Position numbers and translations under genes: made by a program. This document shows, in pieces, positions 53,003 through 60,392 of a stretch of DNA of 64,000 nt. The stretch spans positions 1 to 64,000 of the forward strand of contig CALMPI010000013.1 of the NCBI GenBank assembly GCA_937872175.1, given 5' to 3'. Numbering within the stretch: the first letter of the stretch is position 1; every line of letters starts with the position of its first letter. The stretch comes from an uncultured Flavobacteriales bacterium. GTDB lineage: Bacteria; Bacteroidota; Bacteroidia; Flavobacteriales_F; PHOS-HE28. The notes beneath the pieces are model-generated. The model was given only the letters and a program-made list of their open reading frames with translations, did not search any database and was not told where the DNA came from.

Positions 53003-56000
53003 GCCGGTGCGGTGGCAAGGTGACCGGCACGCCAGGCCAGCAGTTCGGCGTTGGGCACGCGGCCCGCCGCGTCCGCGCTCCAGCCAGCCTGCAGTCGGTC
53101 CACGAAGAACATCTGCACCTCGCCCTTGCCCTTCACGGCGAGCGGACCGCGTGGGGCGACGTCCACGAAGCGCTGCACGAGCGCATAGGTGGCCGCGCTG
53201 ATGTTGATGCGGCCCGCCTCGCTGAGACCCTCCAGGCGGCTGGCGAGGTTCACCGTATCGCCCCAGATGTCATAGGCGAACTTCTTCTCGCCCACCACGC
53301 CGGCGATCAGCGGTCCGCTGTGCAGGCCGATGCGGATGGCCCACGGAGCACGGCCTTCCTGAAGGCGTTCGGCGTTGATGCGGTCCACCGCGTCCAGCAT
53401 CTCCAACGCGGTGAGCACGGCGTCGAGCGCATGGGTGGGGCTGGCCTCCGGCACACCGGCGGCGCACATGTAGGCATCGCCGATGGTCTTGATCTTCTCC
53501 AGCCCGTGCGTGTCGGTGATGCGGTCGAAGGCGCGGAAGAAACGGTCCAGGTCGGCCACGATGCCCGTGGGCTCGCTCTCGCCGCTTATCTCCGTGAAGC
53601 CCTGGAAGTCGCTGAAGAGCACGGTGCACGCGGCATGCGAGCGGGCCTGGGCTTCGCCCTTCTCCTTCAGCTCGTTGGCGGTGGCCTCCGGCAGGATGTT
53701 CAACAGCAACTCCTCGCTGCGGTGCTTCTCGGCCGCCAGTTCGCGGGTGCGCTCGTCCACCATGCGCTCCAGGCGATGCTGTTCGCGCAGCAGGCGGCGC
53801 TCGCGCAGCTTCACCACGGCCCACAGCAGCAGGGCCAGCACCACGGCGCAGCCGGCCAGGAAGGGCCAGGTGCGCCACAGCGGCGGCCGGATGGTGAAGG
53901 CGAAGCGCACCGGCCCCGTGTTCCAGATGCCGCTCGCGTTGCGCGCCAGCACCAGGAAGGTGTACTCGCCCGGAGGGAGATTGCTGTACGTCACCCGGTC
54001 CATGGCGGTGATGGGCGACCAGTCCGGATCGTGGCCCTCCAGCATGTAGCGGTAGCGCACCTTCTCCGGGTAGGCCAGGCTGATGCCCGTGAATGCGAAG
54101 GTGAGGTGGTTGCGGTCCGGCGGAAGACGAAGCCCCAGCGGCAGCCCGTCGTCGCTGAGGCTGTCGCACCACGGCCGCCAGTTCGTCCGCTCGAAGAAGA
54201 GCAGCAGGTCGGTGAGGTGCGTGCGCGGCTCGGCGGGGTCCTCGCGCACCCGCCGTGGGTCGTAGCGTGTGGCACCGCGCACCGTGCCGAACCACAGGGT
54301 GCTGTCCCGGTCCAGCAGGCACGCGTTGCGGAAGGTCTCCACACCGATGAAGCCTTCCTCCGTGCCGTAGTGGTCCACCTCCAGCACCTGCTCCTGCAGC
54401 ATGTCCAGCTGAAGCAGGTCGATGCCGCGGCGCGTGCCCACCCACACGTTCTCGGATGCGTCCAGCAGCACCTGCTCCACGGTGGGCGAACGCAGGCCCG
54501 TGACCGAGCCCATGCCGCCGGCGGTGGACAGGCTGTCCCAACGCGTGCCGTTCACACGGTACAACCCGTTCTCCTCGGTGCCGATCCACAGGTTGCCCTT
54601 GCTGTCGCGCACCACGTTGCTCATGGCCACGGGTGGTCCCGGCACCGGCTCCAGGCGCCAGGGCACGCGGCGCGTGGGCAGGCGGAAGAGCCCTTCCGCC
54701 GTGCTCACCCACGCCGTGTCACCGCCTGAGGCGATGCCCGTCACCGCAGGCTGCGGACCGTCCACATGCATCAGGTGGCCATCGCCGGGATCGCCCCAGA
54801 GGCCGCGGTCCGTGCCCGCCCAAAGCCGCCCTTCATCGTCATGCAGCAGGGCGTTCACGCGTCCCGGTGGGCCGTCGGCCAGGCGCACGAAGCGTTCGCC
54901 CGCACGGCGGAAAAGGCCCTGGGTGGCGGTGCCCACCACCAGCGCTCCGCCCGGTGCGTCGGTGATGCACAGCACGAAGGGGTCGGCGAGGCCCTCGGGT
55001 TCGGCGAACAGGCGCAGGCCCTGCGCATCCCAGCGCGCGAGCCCTCCGCCCACCGAGCCGAGCCACAGTTCGTTGGTGCTGCTGCGGTGGATGGCGCTCA
55101 CGATCTGCGAGCGCAGCCCGTCCTGTTCGGTGAAGTGCAGGAAGGCATCGCTGGTGAACTGCGACAGCCCACCGAAGGCCGTGCCCGCCCACACCGTGCC
55201 GCTGCGGTCCTCGTGCAGACAGCGCACCAGGTCGTGGCCCAGGCCGTTGCGCTCGGTGATGGTGCGCAGGATGGGTACGCCGTTGCGGGTGCTCACGTGG
55301 GCGATCCCGGCGGGCGTGCCCAGCCACAGGTCGCCGGTGCGCGTGCGCAGCGCACAGAGGATCCGCTGGTCGTGCAGGGGCAGGGGTGCACCGCGCGTGG
55401 GGCTCGCCGTCGGGTCGAGGCGCTTCAAGCCAGGGTCCAGCAGGCGATACCCGGACGGGGTGCCCACCACCAGGCCCAGGCTGTCGGCGAAGAGGGCCGT
55501 GATGCGGCGTTCCGGCAGCTCGGCCTCCTCACCGGCCAGCGTCCATCGGCCGTCGCGCCGCACCACGAGCCCGCTGTCCGTGCCGGCCACCAGGGCGCCG
55601 TCCGGCATCCGCACCAGGGTGTTGAGCCGGGCCTGGCCCATGGGCAGCGGTACGGCGGTGGCGGCACCGCTGCGGCCGAGCCGCACCAACCCTCCGGCCA
55701 ACGCGACCCAGGTGTGGCCCTCCATGTCGGTGGCGAAGGCGCGCACCGCTCCGGTCGCCGGCAGCGGGCCCCAAGGCCGCACCGCGCCGCGCTCCCAGAT
55801 GGCCACCGCTCCCGTGCGCATGCCGATCCACACCCGGCCATCGGGCGCGCCGTGCAAGGCGGTGACGTGCTGGCTGGGCAGGCCTTCGGCGCGGCCGATG
55901 GTGCGGAACCGCGTGCCGTCGCTGCGGGCCGCCCCCTCATCGGTGGCCACCCACAGGAAGCCGTCGGGGTCCTCGCACACCGCGCTGATGCGGGCGCTGG

Positions 56001-56097
56001 GCAACCCCTGTTCCAGGGAGAAGGTGCGGAGGTCGGTGCGTTGCGCAAGGGCCGCCCCGCAGGCGAAGAGCAGGGCGAGGGCGGCGGCGCGGGGCAT
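52999..56097 (-). CDS. beta-propeller membrane sensor with class III nucleotide cyclase
   Basis: 1032 aa. Signal peptide (about 1-18, LALLFACGAALAQ), periplasmic propeller repeats (about 20-610; GFLWVATDEGAARSDG, GRVWIGMRTGAVAIW, GNLWIGTEENGLYRVN), Y_Y_Y domain (about 675-720), one membrane helix (about 739-760), a coiled coil and a class III adenylate/guanylate cyclase domain (about 820-1000). Metal Asp residues lie in VLFSDFQGFTEIS and IKTIGDAYMCAAG; YDIWGDTVNLASRLE holds the purine and transition-state region. It probably makes cAMP or cGMP in response to an external signal. The propeller/Y_Y_Y front end is the same kind as in the histidine kinase at 25013. Near-leaderless promoter. Confidence 0.9.
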   Translation of the reverse strand: MPRAAALALLFACGAALAQRTDLRTFSLEQGLPSARISAVCEDPDGFLWVATDEGAARSDGTRFRTIGRAEGLPSQHVTALHGAPDGRVWIGMRTGAVAIWERGAVRPWGPLPATGAVRAFATDMEGHTWVALAGGLVRLGRSGAATAVPLPMGQARLNTLVRMPDGALVAGTDSGLVVRRDGRWTLAGEEAELPERRITALFADSLGLVVGTPSGYRLLDPGLKRLDPTASPTRGAPLPLHDQRILCALRTRTGDLWLGTPAGIAHVSTRNGVPILRTITERNGLGHDLVRCLHEDRSGTVWAGTAFGGLSQFTSDAFLHFTEQDGLRSQIVSAIHRSSTNELWLGSVGGGLARWDAQGLRLFAEPEGLADPFVLCITDAPGGALVVGTATQGLFRRAGERFVRLADGPPGRVNALLHDDEGRLWAGTDRGLWGDPGDGHLMHVDGPQPAVTGIASGGDTAWVSTAEGLFRLPTRRVPWRLEPVPGPPVAMSNVVRDSKGNLWIGTEENGLYRVNGTRWDSLSTAGGMGSVTGLRSPTVEQVLLDASENVWVGTRRGIDLLQLDMLQEQVLEVDHYGTEEGFIGVETFRNACLLDRDSTLWFGTVRGATRYDPRRVREDPAEPRTHLTDLLLFFERTNWRPWCDSLSDDGLPLGLRLPPDRNHLTFAFTGISLAYPEKVRYRYMLEGHDPDWSPITAMDRVTYSNLPPGEYTFLVLARNASGIWNTGPVRFAFTIRPPLWRTWPFLAGCAVVLALLLWAVVKLRERRLLREQHRLERMVDERTRELAAEKHRSEELLLNILPEATANELKEKGEAQARSHAACTVLFSDFQGFTEISGESEPTGIVADLDRFFRAFDRITDTHGLEKIKTIGDAYMCAAGVPEASPTHALDAVLTALEMLDAVDRINAERLQEGRAPWAIRIGLHSGPLIAGVVGEKKFAYDIWGDTVNLASRLEGLSEAGRINISAATYALVQRFVDVAPRGPLAVKGKGEVQMFFVDRLQAGWSADAAGRVPNAELLAWRAGHLATAPA

Positions 56098-56104
56098 TCG
56101 CTCG

Positions 56105-56112
56105 GAAAGGTA
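56105..56112 (-). promoter_or_regulatory. -7 box TACCTTTC of the cyclase operon
   Basis: Read on the minus strand, 7 of 8 matches to TAnnTTTG; ends 7 nt before ATG 56097, so the mRNA is probably leaderless. Confidence 0.6.
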
Positions 56113-56168
56113 GCGGCCCCAAGCCAACGGCATGCCAGCCCCCGTTTGGGATCCGCCGTTCTTCGGTT

Positions 56169-56176
56169 TACCTTTC
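56169..56176 (+). promoter_or_regulatory. -7 box TACCTTTC of the small DNA-binding-like gene
   Basis: 7 of 8 matches to TAnnTTTG, 28 nt upstream of ATG 56205. It is divergent from the cyclase promoter about 57 nt away. Confidence 0.55.
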
Positions 56177-56204
56177 AGCGTCCCCAACCAAAACCCGTCC
56201 TGAC

Positions 56205-56453
56205 ATGAACATCACCTTCAATGAACTGCGCAGGATCAAGGACCGGCTGCCCGACGGCAGCATCCACCGCATCGCCCGCGAGCTGGACATGAACGTGGAG
56301 ACGGTGTGGAACTACTTCGGGGGCTACAGCCATCCGCAGGGCCGCCCCATGGGCGTGCACCTGGAGCCGGGCGCCGACGGGGGCGTGGTGTCGCTGGACG
56401 ACACGCGCATCCTCGACATCGCGCAGCGGATCCTGAAGGAGGAGCCTGCGTAG
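56205..56453 (+). CDS. small HTH-like DNA-binding protein
   Basis: 82 aa. FNELRRIKDRLPDGSIHRIA and RELDMNVETVWNYF form a helix-turn-helix-like segment (about 5-40), followed by GVVSLDDTRILDIAQRILKE. Similar small proteins are widespread in Bacteroidota and annotated as DNA-binding; the target is unknown. Own promoter visible; the divergent neighbour is the cyclase operon. Confidence 0.75.
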   Translation: MNITFNELRRIKDRLPDGSIHRIARELDMNVETVWNYFGGYSHPQGRPMGVHLEPGADGGVVSLDDTRILDIAQRILKEEPA

Positions 56454-56526
56454 GCGTGTGCCATGCCCGCTGCGAAGCGGGAAGGGTGAGGGACCTCCGG
56501 GTCCCTTTCTCTTTTCGCGGGTGCCG

Positions 56527-57714
56527 CTACCGCTCCAGCACGGTGAACTCCACGCGGCGGTTCTTCGCGCGGCCCTCCTCGGTGGCGTTGTCCGCCACGG
56601 GCCTGCTCTTGCCGTAGCCCTTCCAGCTCAGCCGCGCGGCGTCCACCTTCTCCTTCACCAGGTGGTCCACCACGGCCTTCGCCCGGTCGTTGCTCAGGCG
56701 GATGTTGTAAGCCTCGCTGCCCTGGTCGTCCGTGTGCGCGCCGATCTCGATCCGCATGTGCGGGTAGTCGGTGAGCAGGTGCACCACCTTCTCCAGTTCG
56801 GCGTGGCTCTCGGGCTTCAGCTCGGCCTTGTCGAAGTCGAAGAAGATGTGGTCCAGCACGATGCTCTTGCCCACCTCGGGCTCCACGCGGGGCAGCTCCA
56901 CCTGGGCCGTGCCGGCGTGGTCGGCCACGCGCACCTTCGGCGGCGGCGGCACGCTCTCCTTCGGCCTGGGGCTCAGCGTGCTGCCCGGCGGCGCCACCCG
57001 CACGTTCACATCGTCCACGAAGTAGTAGGCGCCGCGCTCGCCCTCGGGGAAGCGTTCATGCTGCGTGGCCTCGTCGCTGTAGAAGTTGCCGACGAGCAGG
57101 AAGCGCTCACCGCCGGTGGCCTCGATCACGCCGCTCACCTTGTGCCAGCCGCTCTTCCTCACCAGCTTGTCCTCGTTCACCGACGGGGTGATGTGCAGCG
57201 GCAGGCAGTCGCGCGAGCTCACGGGTTCCGGCGCCAGCAGCAGGCCGATGTTGTTGCTCGCCTCGTTGCTGAAGCTGGCGCGCATCACCCAGCACTCGGC
57301 CACATAGTGCACCCCGGCCTCCAGCGGCGCGGTCAGCTCGATCTGCAGGTACTCGTGCCAGTGCGTGGGCGTGTTGCCCCGGCCCCAGGTCTTGATGCCC
57401 GCCATGGCCTCCCCGCCGTGCGGACGCGCGCGTCCCCCGGTGCGTTTGCCGGGGTGGCTCCAGCAGCCCGGGTCGCTCTGCAGGCTGAAGTGGTCCGGCG
57501 TGGTCTCCGTCGGGCTCGTCCACCCCACCATCACCTCCTCGTTGAACTTGCGGGCGTCCTGCGTCCAGGCGCATTGCAGCCGCTTGGTCTCCTCGAAGCC
57601 GGGGTTGGGGACGAGGTTCGGCATCGTGTCGGCGTTCAGCGTGCGTTGCAGACCGGTCTGTGCCAGCATCGGCGCGGCGGCCAGCAGAGCGGGAAGGAGG
57701 GCGGTACGGACCAT
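56527..57714 (-). CDS. OmpA-family protein with LVPNxSFE domain
   Basis: 395 aa. Signal peptide (about 1-18), N-terminal domain NLVPNPGFEETKRLQC...AYYFVDDVNVRV (about 32-240), related to those in 15697-16719 and 17934-18890, a Pro-rich linker (KESVPPPPKVRV), and a C-terminal OmpA peptidoglycan-binding domain (about 285-395; IFFDFDKAELKPESHAELE, IEIGAHTDDQGSEAYN, LSNDRAKAVVDHLV, NRRVEFTVLE). It is a periplasmic or outer-membrane protein tied to peptidoglycan, possibly presenting the N-terminal domain outside. Confidence 0.9.
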   Translation of the reverse strand: MVRTALLPALLAAAPMLAQTGLQRTLNADTMPNLVPNPGFEETKRLQCAWTQDARKFNEEVMVGWTSPTETTPDHFSLQSDPGCWSHPGKRTGGRARPHGGEAMAGIKTWGRGNTPTHWHEYLQIELTAPLEAGVHYVAECWVMRASFSNEASNNIGLLLAPEPVSSRDCLPLHITPSVNEDKLVRKSGWHKVSGVIEATGGERFLLVGNFYSDEATQHERFPEGERGAYYFVDDVNVRVAPPGSTLSPRPKESVPPPPKVRVADHAGTAQVELPRVEPEVGKSIVLDHIFFDFDKAELKPESHAELEKVVHLLTDYPHMRIEIGAHTDDQGSEAYNIRLSNDRAKAVVDHLVKEKVDAARLSWKGYGKSRPVADNATEEGRAKNRRVEFTVLER

Positions 57715-57783
57715 GTGGCGAAACTACCCGGGCCCACGGGGCGCTTCCTGGCGGTTCCGGCGGTGATCATGAACAACCCTTCG

Positions 57784-57913
57784 TGAGTGGCGAGTGGCGA
57801 GTAGCGAGTGGCTGCGCGCAGGCCCAACGCGCCGAGTGGCGAGTGCTGCGCGCAGGCCTGCGCGCCGATGTGGCCGGAGCACTGTCCTGTGTCACTCGCC
57901 ACTCGCCACTCAC
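57784..57913. repeat. perfect 20-bp inverted repeat of GAGTGGC units
   Basis: Left arm 57784-57803 (GTGAGTGGCGAGTGGCGAGT) and right arm 57894-57913 are exact reverse complements; the units are tandem 7-mers. Inside lie two copies of CTGCGCGCAGGC. Between OmpA and MATE promoters. Confidence 0.85.
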
Positions 57914-57929
57914 CACTCACCACTCCCCC

Positions 57930-57937
57930 TAGCTTCG
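57930..57937 (+). promoter_or_regulatory. possible -7 box TAGCTTCG of the MATE gene
   Basis: 7 of 8 matches to TAnnTTTG, 58 nt upstream of ATG 57996. Confidence 0.45.
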
Positions 57938-57995
57938 CCACCCTTCGGGCAACGCCTTCCGCCACGTTCCCGTCATCCGCCCCCTTGCCCGTCCC

Positions 57996-59381
57996 ATGGC
58001 CCGCCTCTTCGACCTGATCCGTGAAAGCCTGCGCGGCGAGGAGCAGGACTACACCAGCATGGGCGTGCGCCGTGCCATCGTGCTGCTGAGCATCCCCATG
58101 ATCATGGAGATGGGCATGGAGGCGCTCTTCGCCCTGGTGGACACCTACTTCGTGAGCAAGCTGGGCGTCGTGGGCACGGCCACCATCACGCTCACGGAGA
58201 CCTGCATGGTGCCGGTGTACTCGATCGCCTGGGGGCTGGGCATGGGCATCACCGCCGTGGTGGCGCGGCGCACCGGCGAGAAGGACCGGGACGGCACGCG
58301 TGCGGCGGCGGGACAGAGCTTCCTCATCGCCCTGGTGTGCGGTCTGTTGCTGGCCGTGCCCGCCGTGCTGTTCGCCGGGCCGCTCCTGCGGATGATGGGC
58401 GCCGCGCCGGATGTGCTCGTGGTGGCGGTGCCCTACGCACGGCTCATGTTCGCCAGCAACCTGGTGGTCACCCTGCTCTTCGCGCTGAACGCCGTGTTCC
58501 GTGGCGCAGGGAACCCCGGCATCGCCCTGCGCACACTGGCCATCGCCAACGGCATCAACATCGTCCTCGACCCGCTGTTCATCTTCGGCCTGGGCTTTTT
58601 TCCGGAGCTCGGGGTGCAGGGCGCCGCCGTGGCCACCACCATCGGACGCAGTTGCGGGGTGCTCTACTTGTGCTGGAACTTCTTCCGCAGGGAGGGCACG
58701 CTGGCCGTCACCCTGCCCGACCTGCGTCCGGTGCGTGAGGTGATCAAGGGCATTGTGAAGGTCTCGCTCGGGGGCGTCGGCCAGTTCCTCATCGCCAGCC
58801 TCAGCTGGGTCTTTCTGGTGCGCATCGTGGCCGACTTCGGCACCGAGGCCGTGGGCGGTTACGGCGTGGCCGTCCGAATCATCATCGTCGCCCTGCTGCC
58901 GGCCTGGGGCATGGCGAACGCCGCGGCCACCCTTGTGGGGCAGAACCTCGGCGCCGGACAGCCCGAACGGGCCCAGCGCAGCGCCTGGCTCTGCGGCCAC
59001 TACAACATGGTGTTCATGGTGCTGGTCACCGTCTTCTTCTGGGCCGCCGCGCCGTGGATCGTGTCGTTCTTCGATCAGGGCCCGGAGGCCGACGGCTACT
59101 CCATCCTGGCCATGCGCGTGATCAGCCTGGGCTACTTCTTCTACGGCTACGGCATGGTGCTGGCGCAGGCGCTGAACGGGGCGGGCGACAGCCTCACGCC
59201 CACCTGGCTCAACGTGATCTGTTTCTGGGCGATGGAGATCCCCATGGCCTATCTGCTGGCCATCACCTTCGGGCTCGGGCCGCTGGGCGTGTTCGCCTCG
59301 GTGGCCATCTGCGAGAGCGTCCTGGCCATCCTCAGCGCCGTGGTCTTCCAACGCGGACGCTGGAAACAGGTGAAGGTCTAG
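57996..59381 (+). CDS. MATE family efflux transporter
   Basis: 461-aa inner-membrane protein with about 12 helices in two homologous halves (internal pairs: IPMIMEMGMEALFALVDTYF and VSLGGVGQFLIASLSWVFLV). NorM/DinF-type antiporter family; exports drugs or metabolites with Na+ or H+. Substrate unknown. No regulator adjacent. Confidence 0.92.
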   Translation: MARLFDLIRESLRGEEQDYTSMGVRRAIVLLSIPMIMEMGMEALFALVDTYFVSKLGVVGTATITLTETCMVPVYSIAWGLGMGITAVVARRTGEKDRDGTRAAAGQSFLIALVCGLLLAVPAVLFAGPLLRMMGAAPDVLVVAVPYARLMFASNLVVTLLFALNAVFRGAGNPGIALRTLAIANGINIVLDPLFIFGLGFFPELGVQGAAVATTIGRSCGVLYLCWNFFRREGTLAVTLPDLRPVREVIKGIVKVSLGGVGQFLIASLSWVFLVRIVADFGTEAVGGYGVAVRIIIVALLPAWGMANAAATLVGQNLGAGQPERAQRSAWLCGHYNMVFMVLVTVFFWAAAPWIVSFFDQGPEADGYSILAMRVISLGYFFYGYGMVLAQALNGAGDSLTPTWLNVICFWAMEIPMAYLLAITFGLGPLGVFASVAICESVLAILSAVVFQRGRWKQVKV

Positions 59382-59439
59382 CGAAGCTCAACGCTCAAAG
59401 CACAAAGCTGAAAGAGGAAAGCTGAAAGTCGATCGACCG

Positions 59440-59518
59440 GAAACTGGAGGCTTGAAGCTGGCGGCTTGAAGCTGGCGGCTGGTGGCCAGAAGCGTGCAGC
59501 TGGAGGCCGGTGGCTGTC
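59440..59518. repeat. GGCTGGA/GGCTTGAAGCTGGC repeat (relative of 15194 and 17595)
   Basis: Degenerate 7-mers and two 14-bp copies of GGCTTGAAGCTGGC, ending GGCTGTCGGCTTGTGG. It lies in the gap between the convergent MATE and deiodinase-like genes. Confidence 0.7.
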
Positions 59519-59528
59519 GGCTTGTGGA

Positions 59529-60296
59529 TTACTCCGCCTTGAACTTCTTCGGCCTGCCCTCCGCATACCACCGCAGCAGCGTGTCCACGATGTACTCCAC
59601 TTTGCGGCTGTCCGCCCAGGTGCCGCGGAACACCAAGTTCCCGTCCCGGTCGATGATGTAGGCCGCGTTGGGCGCCCGTCCGTAGCTGTCCAGCACGGCG
59701 TCGTTCAGCCCGTCCACCAGCACGGGGATCTTCACGGTGTTGCCCAGTTCCTGCGCGTAGGCCAGCTTCTCGTGCTCGCTCTTGGGTGCGGGGTAGTCGC
59801 GGTAGCTTTTCTGGTCGCCGGGATGCAGCTCGCGGCCGTAGATCATGAACAGGCGCACCTGCGTGCTGTCGTACTTGCGCTGGAGCGCATCCCACAAGGG
59901 TAGCTGGAAGCGCGCCGGCGGGTTGGTGATGCTGCCGAACATGAACACCCGCACCTTGCCGGCGTCGTCGCTCAGGCGGTAGCGCGCACCGGTCTGTGCA
60001 ATGGGCAGCTCGAAGTCCTTCGTCCGCGTGGCCACCCCGGCCCCTTCGCTGTGCGTGCGGATGTCGTCGATCGTGGCCCGGATCACCTTGTCGAAGTTCA
60101 TCCGCCAGATGCTCACCATCCGTCGCATGCCCTTGATCTCCTGCTTGCTGTAGCTGTTCAGGTAGAAATCCAGGTCGTCGTGGAACACCAGCGCGCTGTC
60201 GGTCACGTAAGGCTTGGGGTCCCAGTTGGCCACGATCTGGGCCCGCAGGACCGGCACCGGCACAAGGAGGAGCAGAACGGGGAGGAGGCGCCGCAT
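59529..60296 (-). CDS. deiodinase-like thioredoxin-fold protein lacking the redox residue
   Basis: 255 aa. Signal peptide (about 1-19, LLPVLLLLVPVPVLRAQ). The central part VFMFGSITNPPARFQLP (about 115-130), followed by LFMIYGRELHPGD and VLVDGLNDAVLDSYG, resembles iodothyronine deiodinase / redoxin family proteins. Animal enzymes have Sec (bacterial ones usually Cys) between T and PP; here it is Asn. It is therefore unlikely to be a classical redox enzyme. Exported, periplasmic or lipoprotein-like. Start at 60296 is supported by a -7 box 10 nt upstream. Confidence 0.7.
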   Translation of the reverse strand: MRRLLPVLLLLVPVPVLRAQIVANWDPKPYVTDSALVFHDDLDFYLNSYSKQEIKGMRRMVSIWRMNFDKVIRATIDDIRTHSEGAGVATRTKDFELPIAQTGARYRLSDDAGKVRVFMFGSITNPPARFQLPLWDALQRKYDSTQVRLFMIYGRELHPGDQKSYRDYPAPKSEHEKLAYAQELGNTVKIPVLVDGLNDAVLDSYGRAPNAAYIIDRDGNLVFRGTWADSRKVEYIVDTLLRWYAEGRPKKFKAE

Positions 60297-60306
60297 GGAT
60301 GGGGGC

Positions 60307-60314
60307 GAAAGGTA
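60307..60314 (-). promoter_or_regulatory. -7 box TACCTTTC upstream of the deiodinase-like gene
   Basis: 7 of 8 matches to TAnnTTTG; ends 10 nt before ATG 60296. Confidence 0.55.
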
Positions 60315-60392
60315 GCGGCGGGGCGGGGGACCTGCCATGAGCCCCGTGCAGGTCGGTCCAGGTCCCTGGAGGCACAGGGCAGCCGAACCCGC

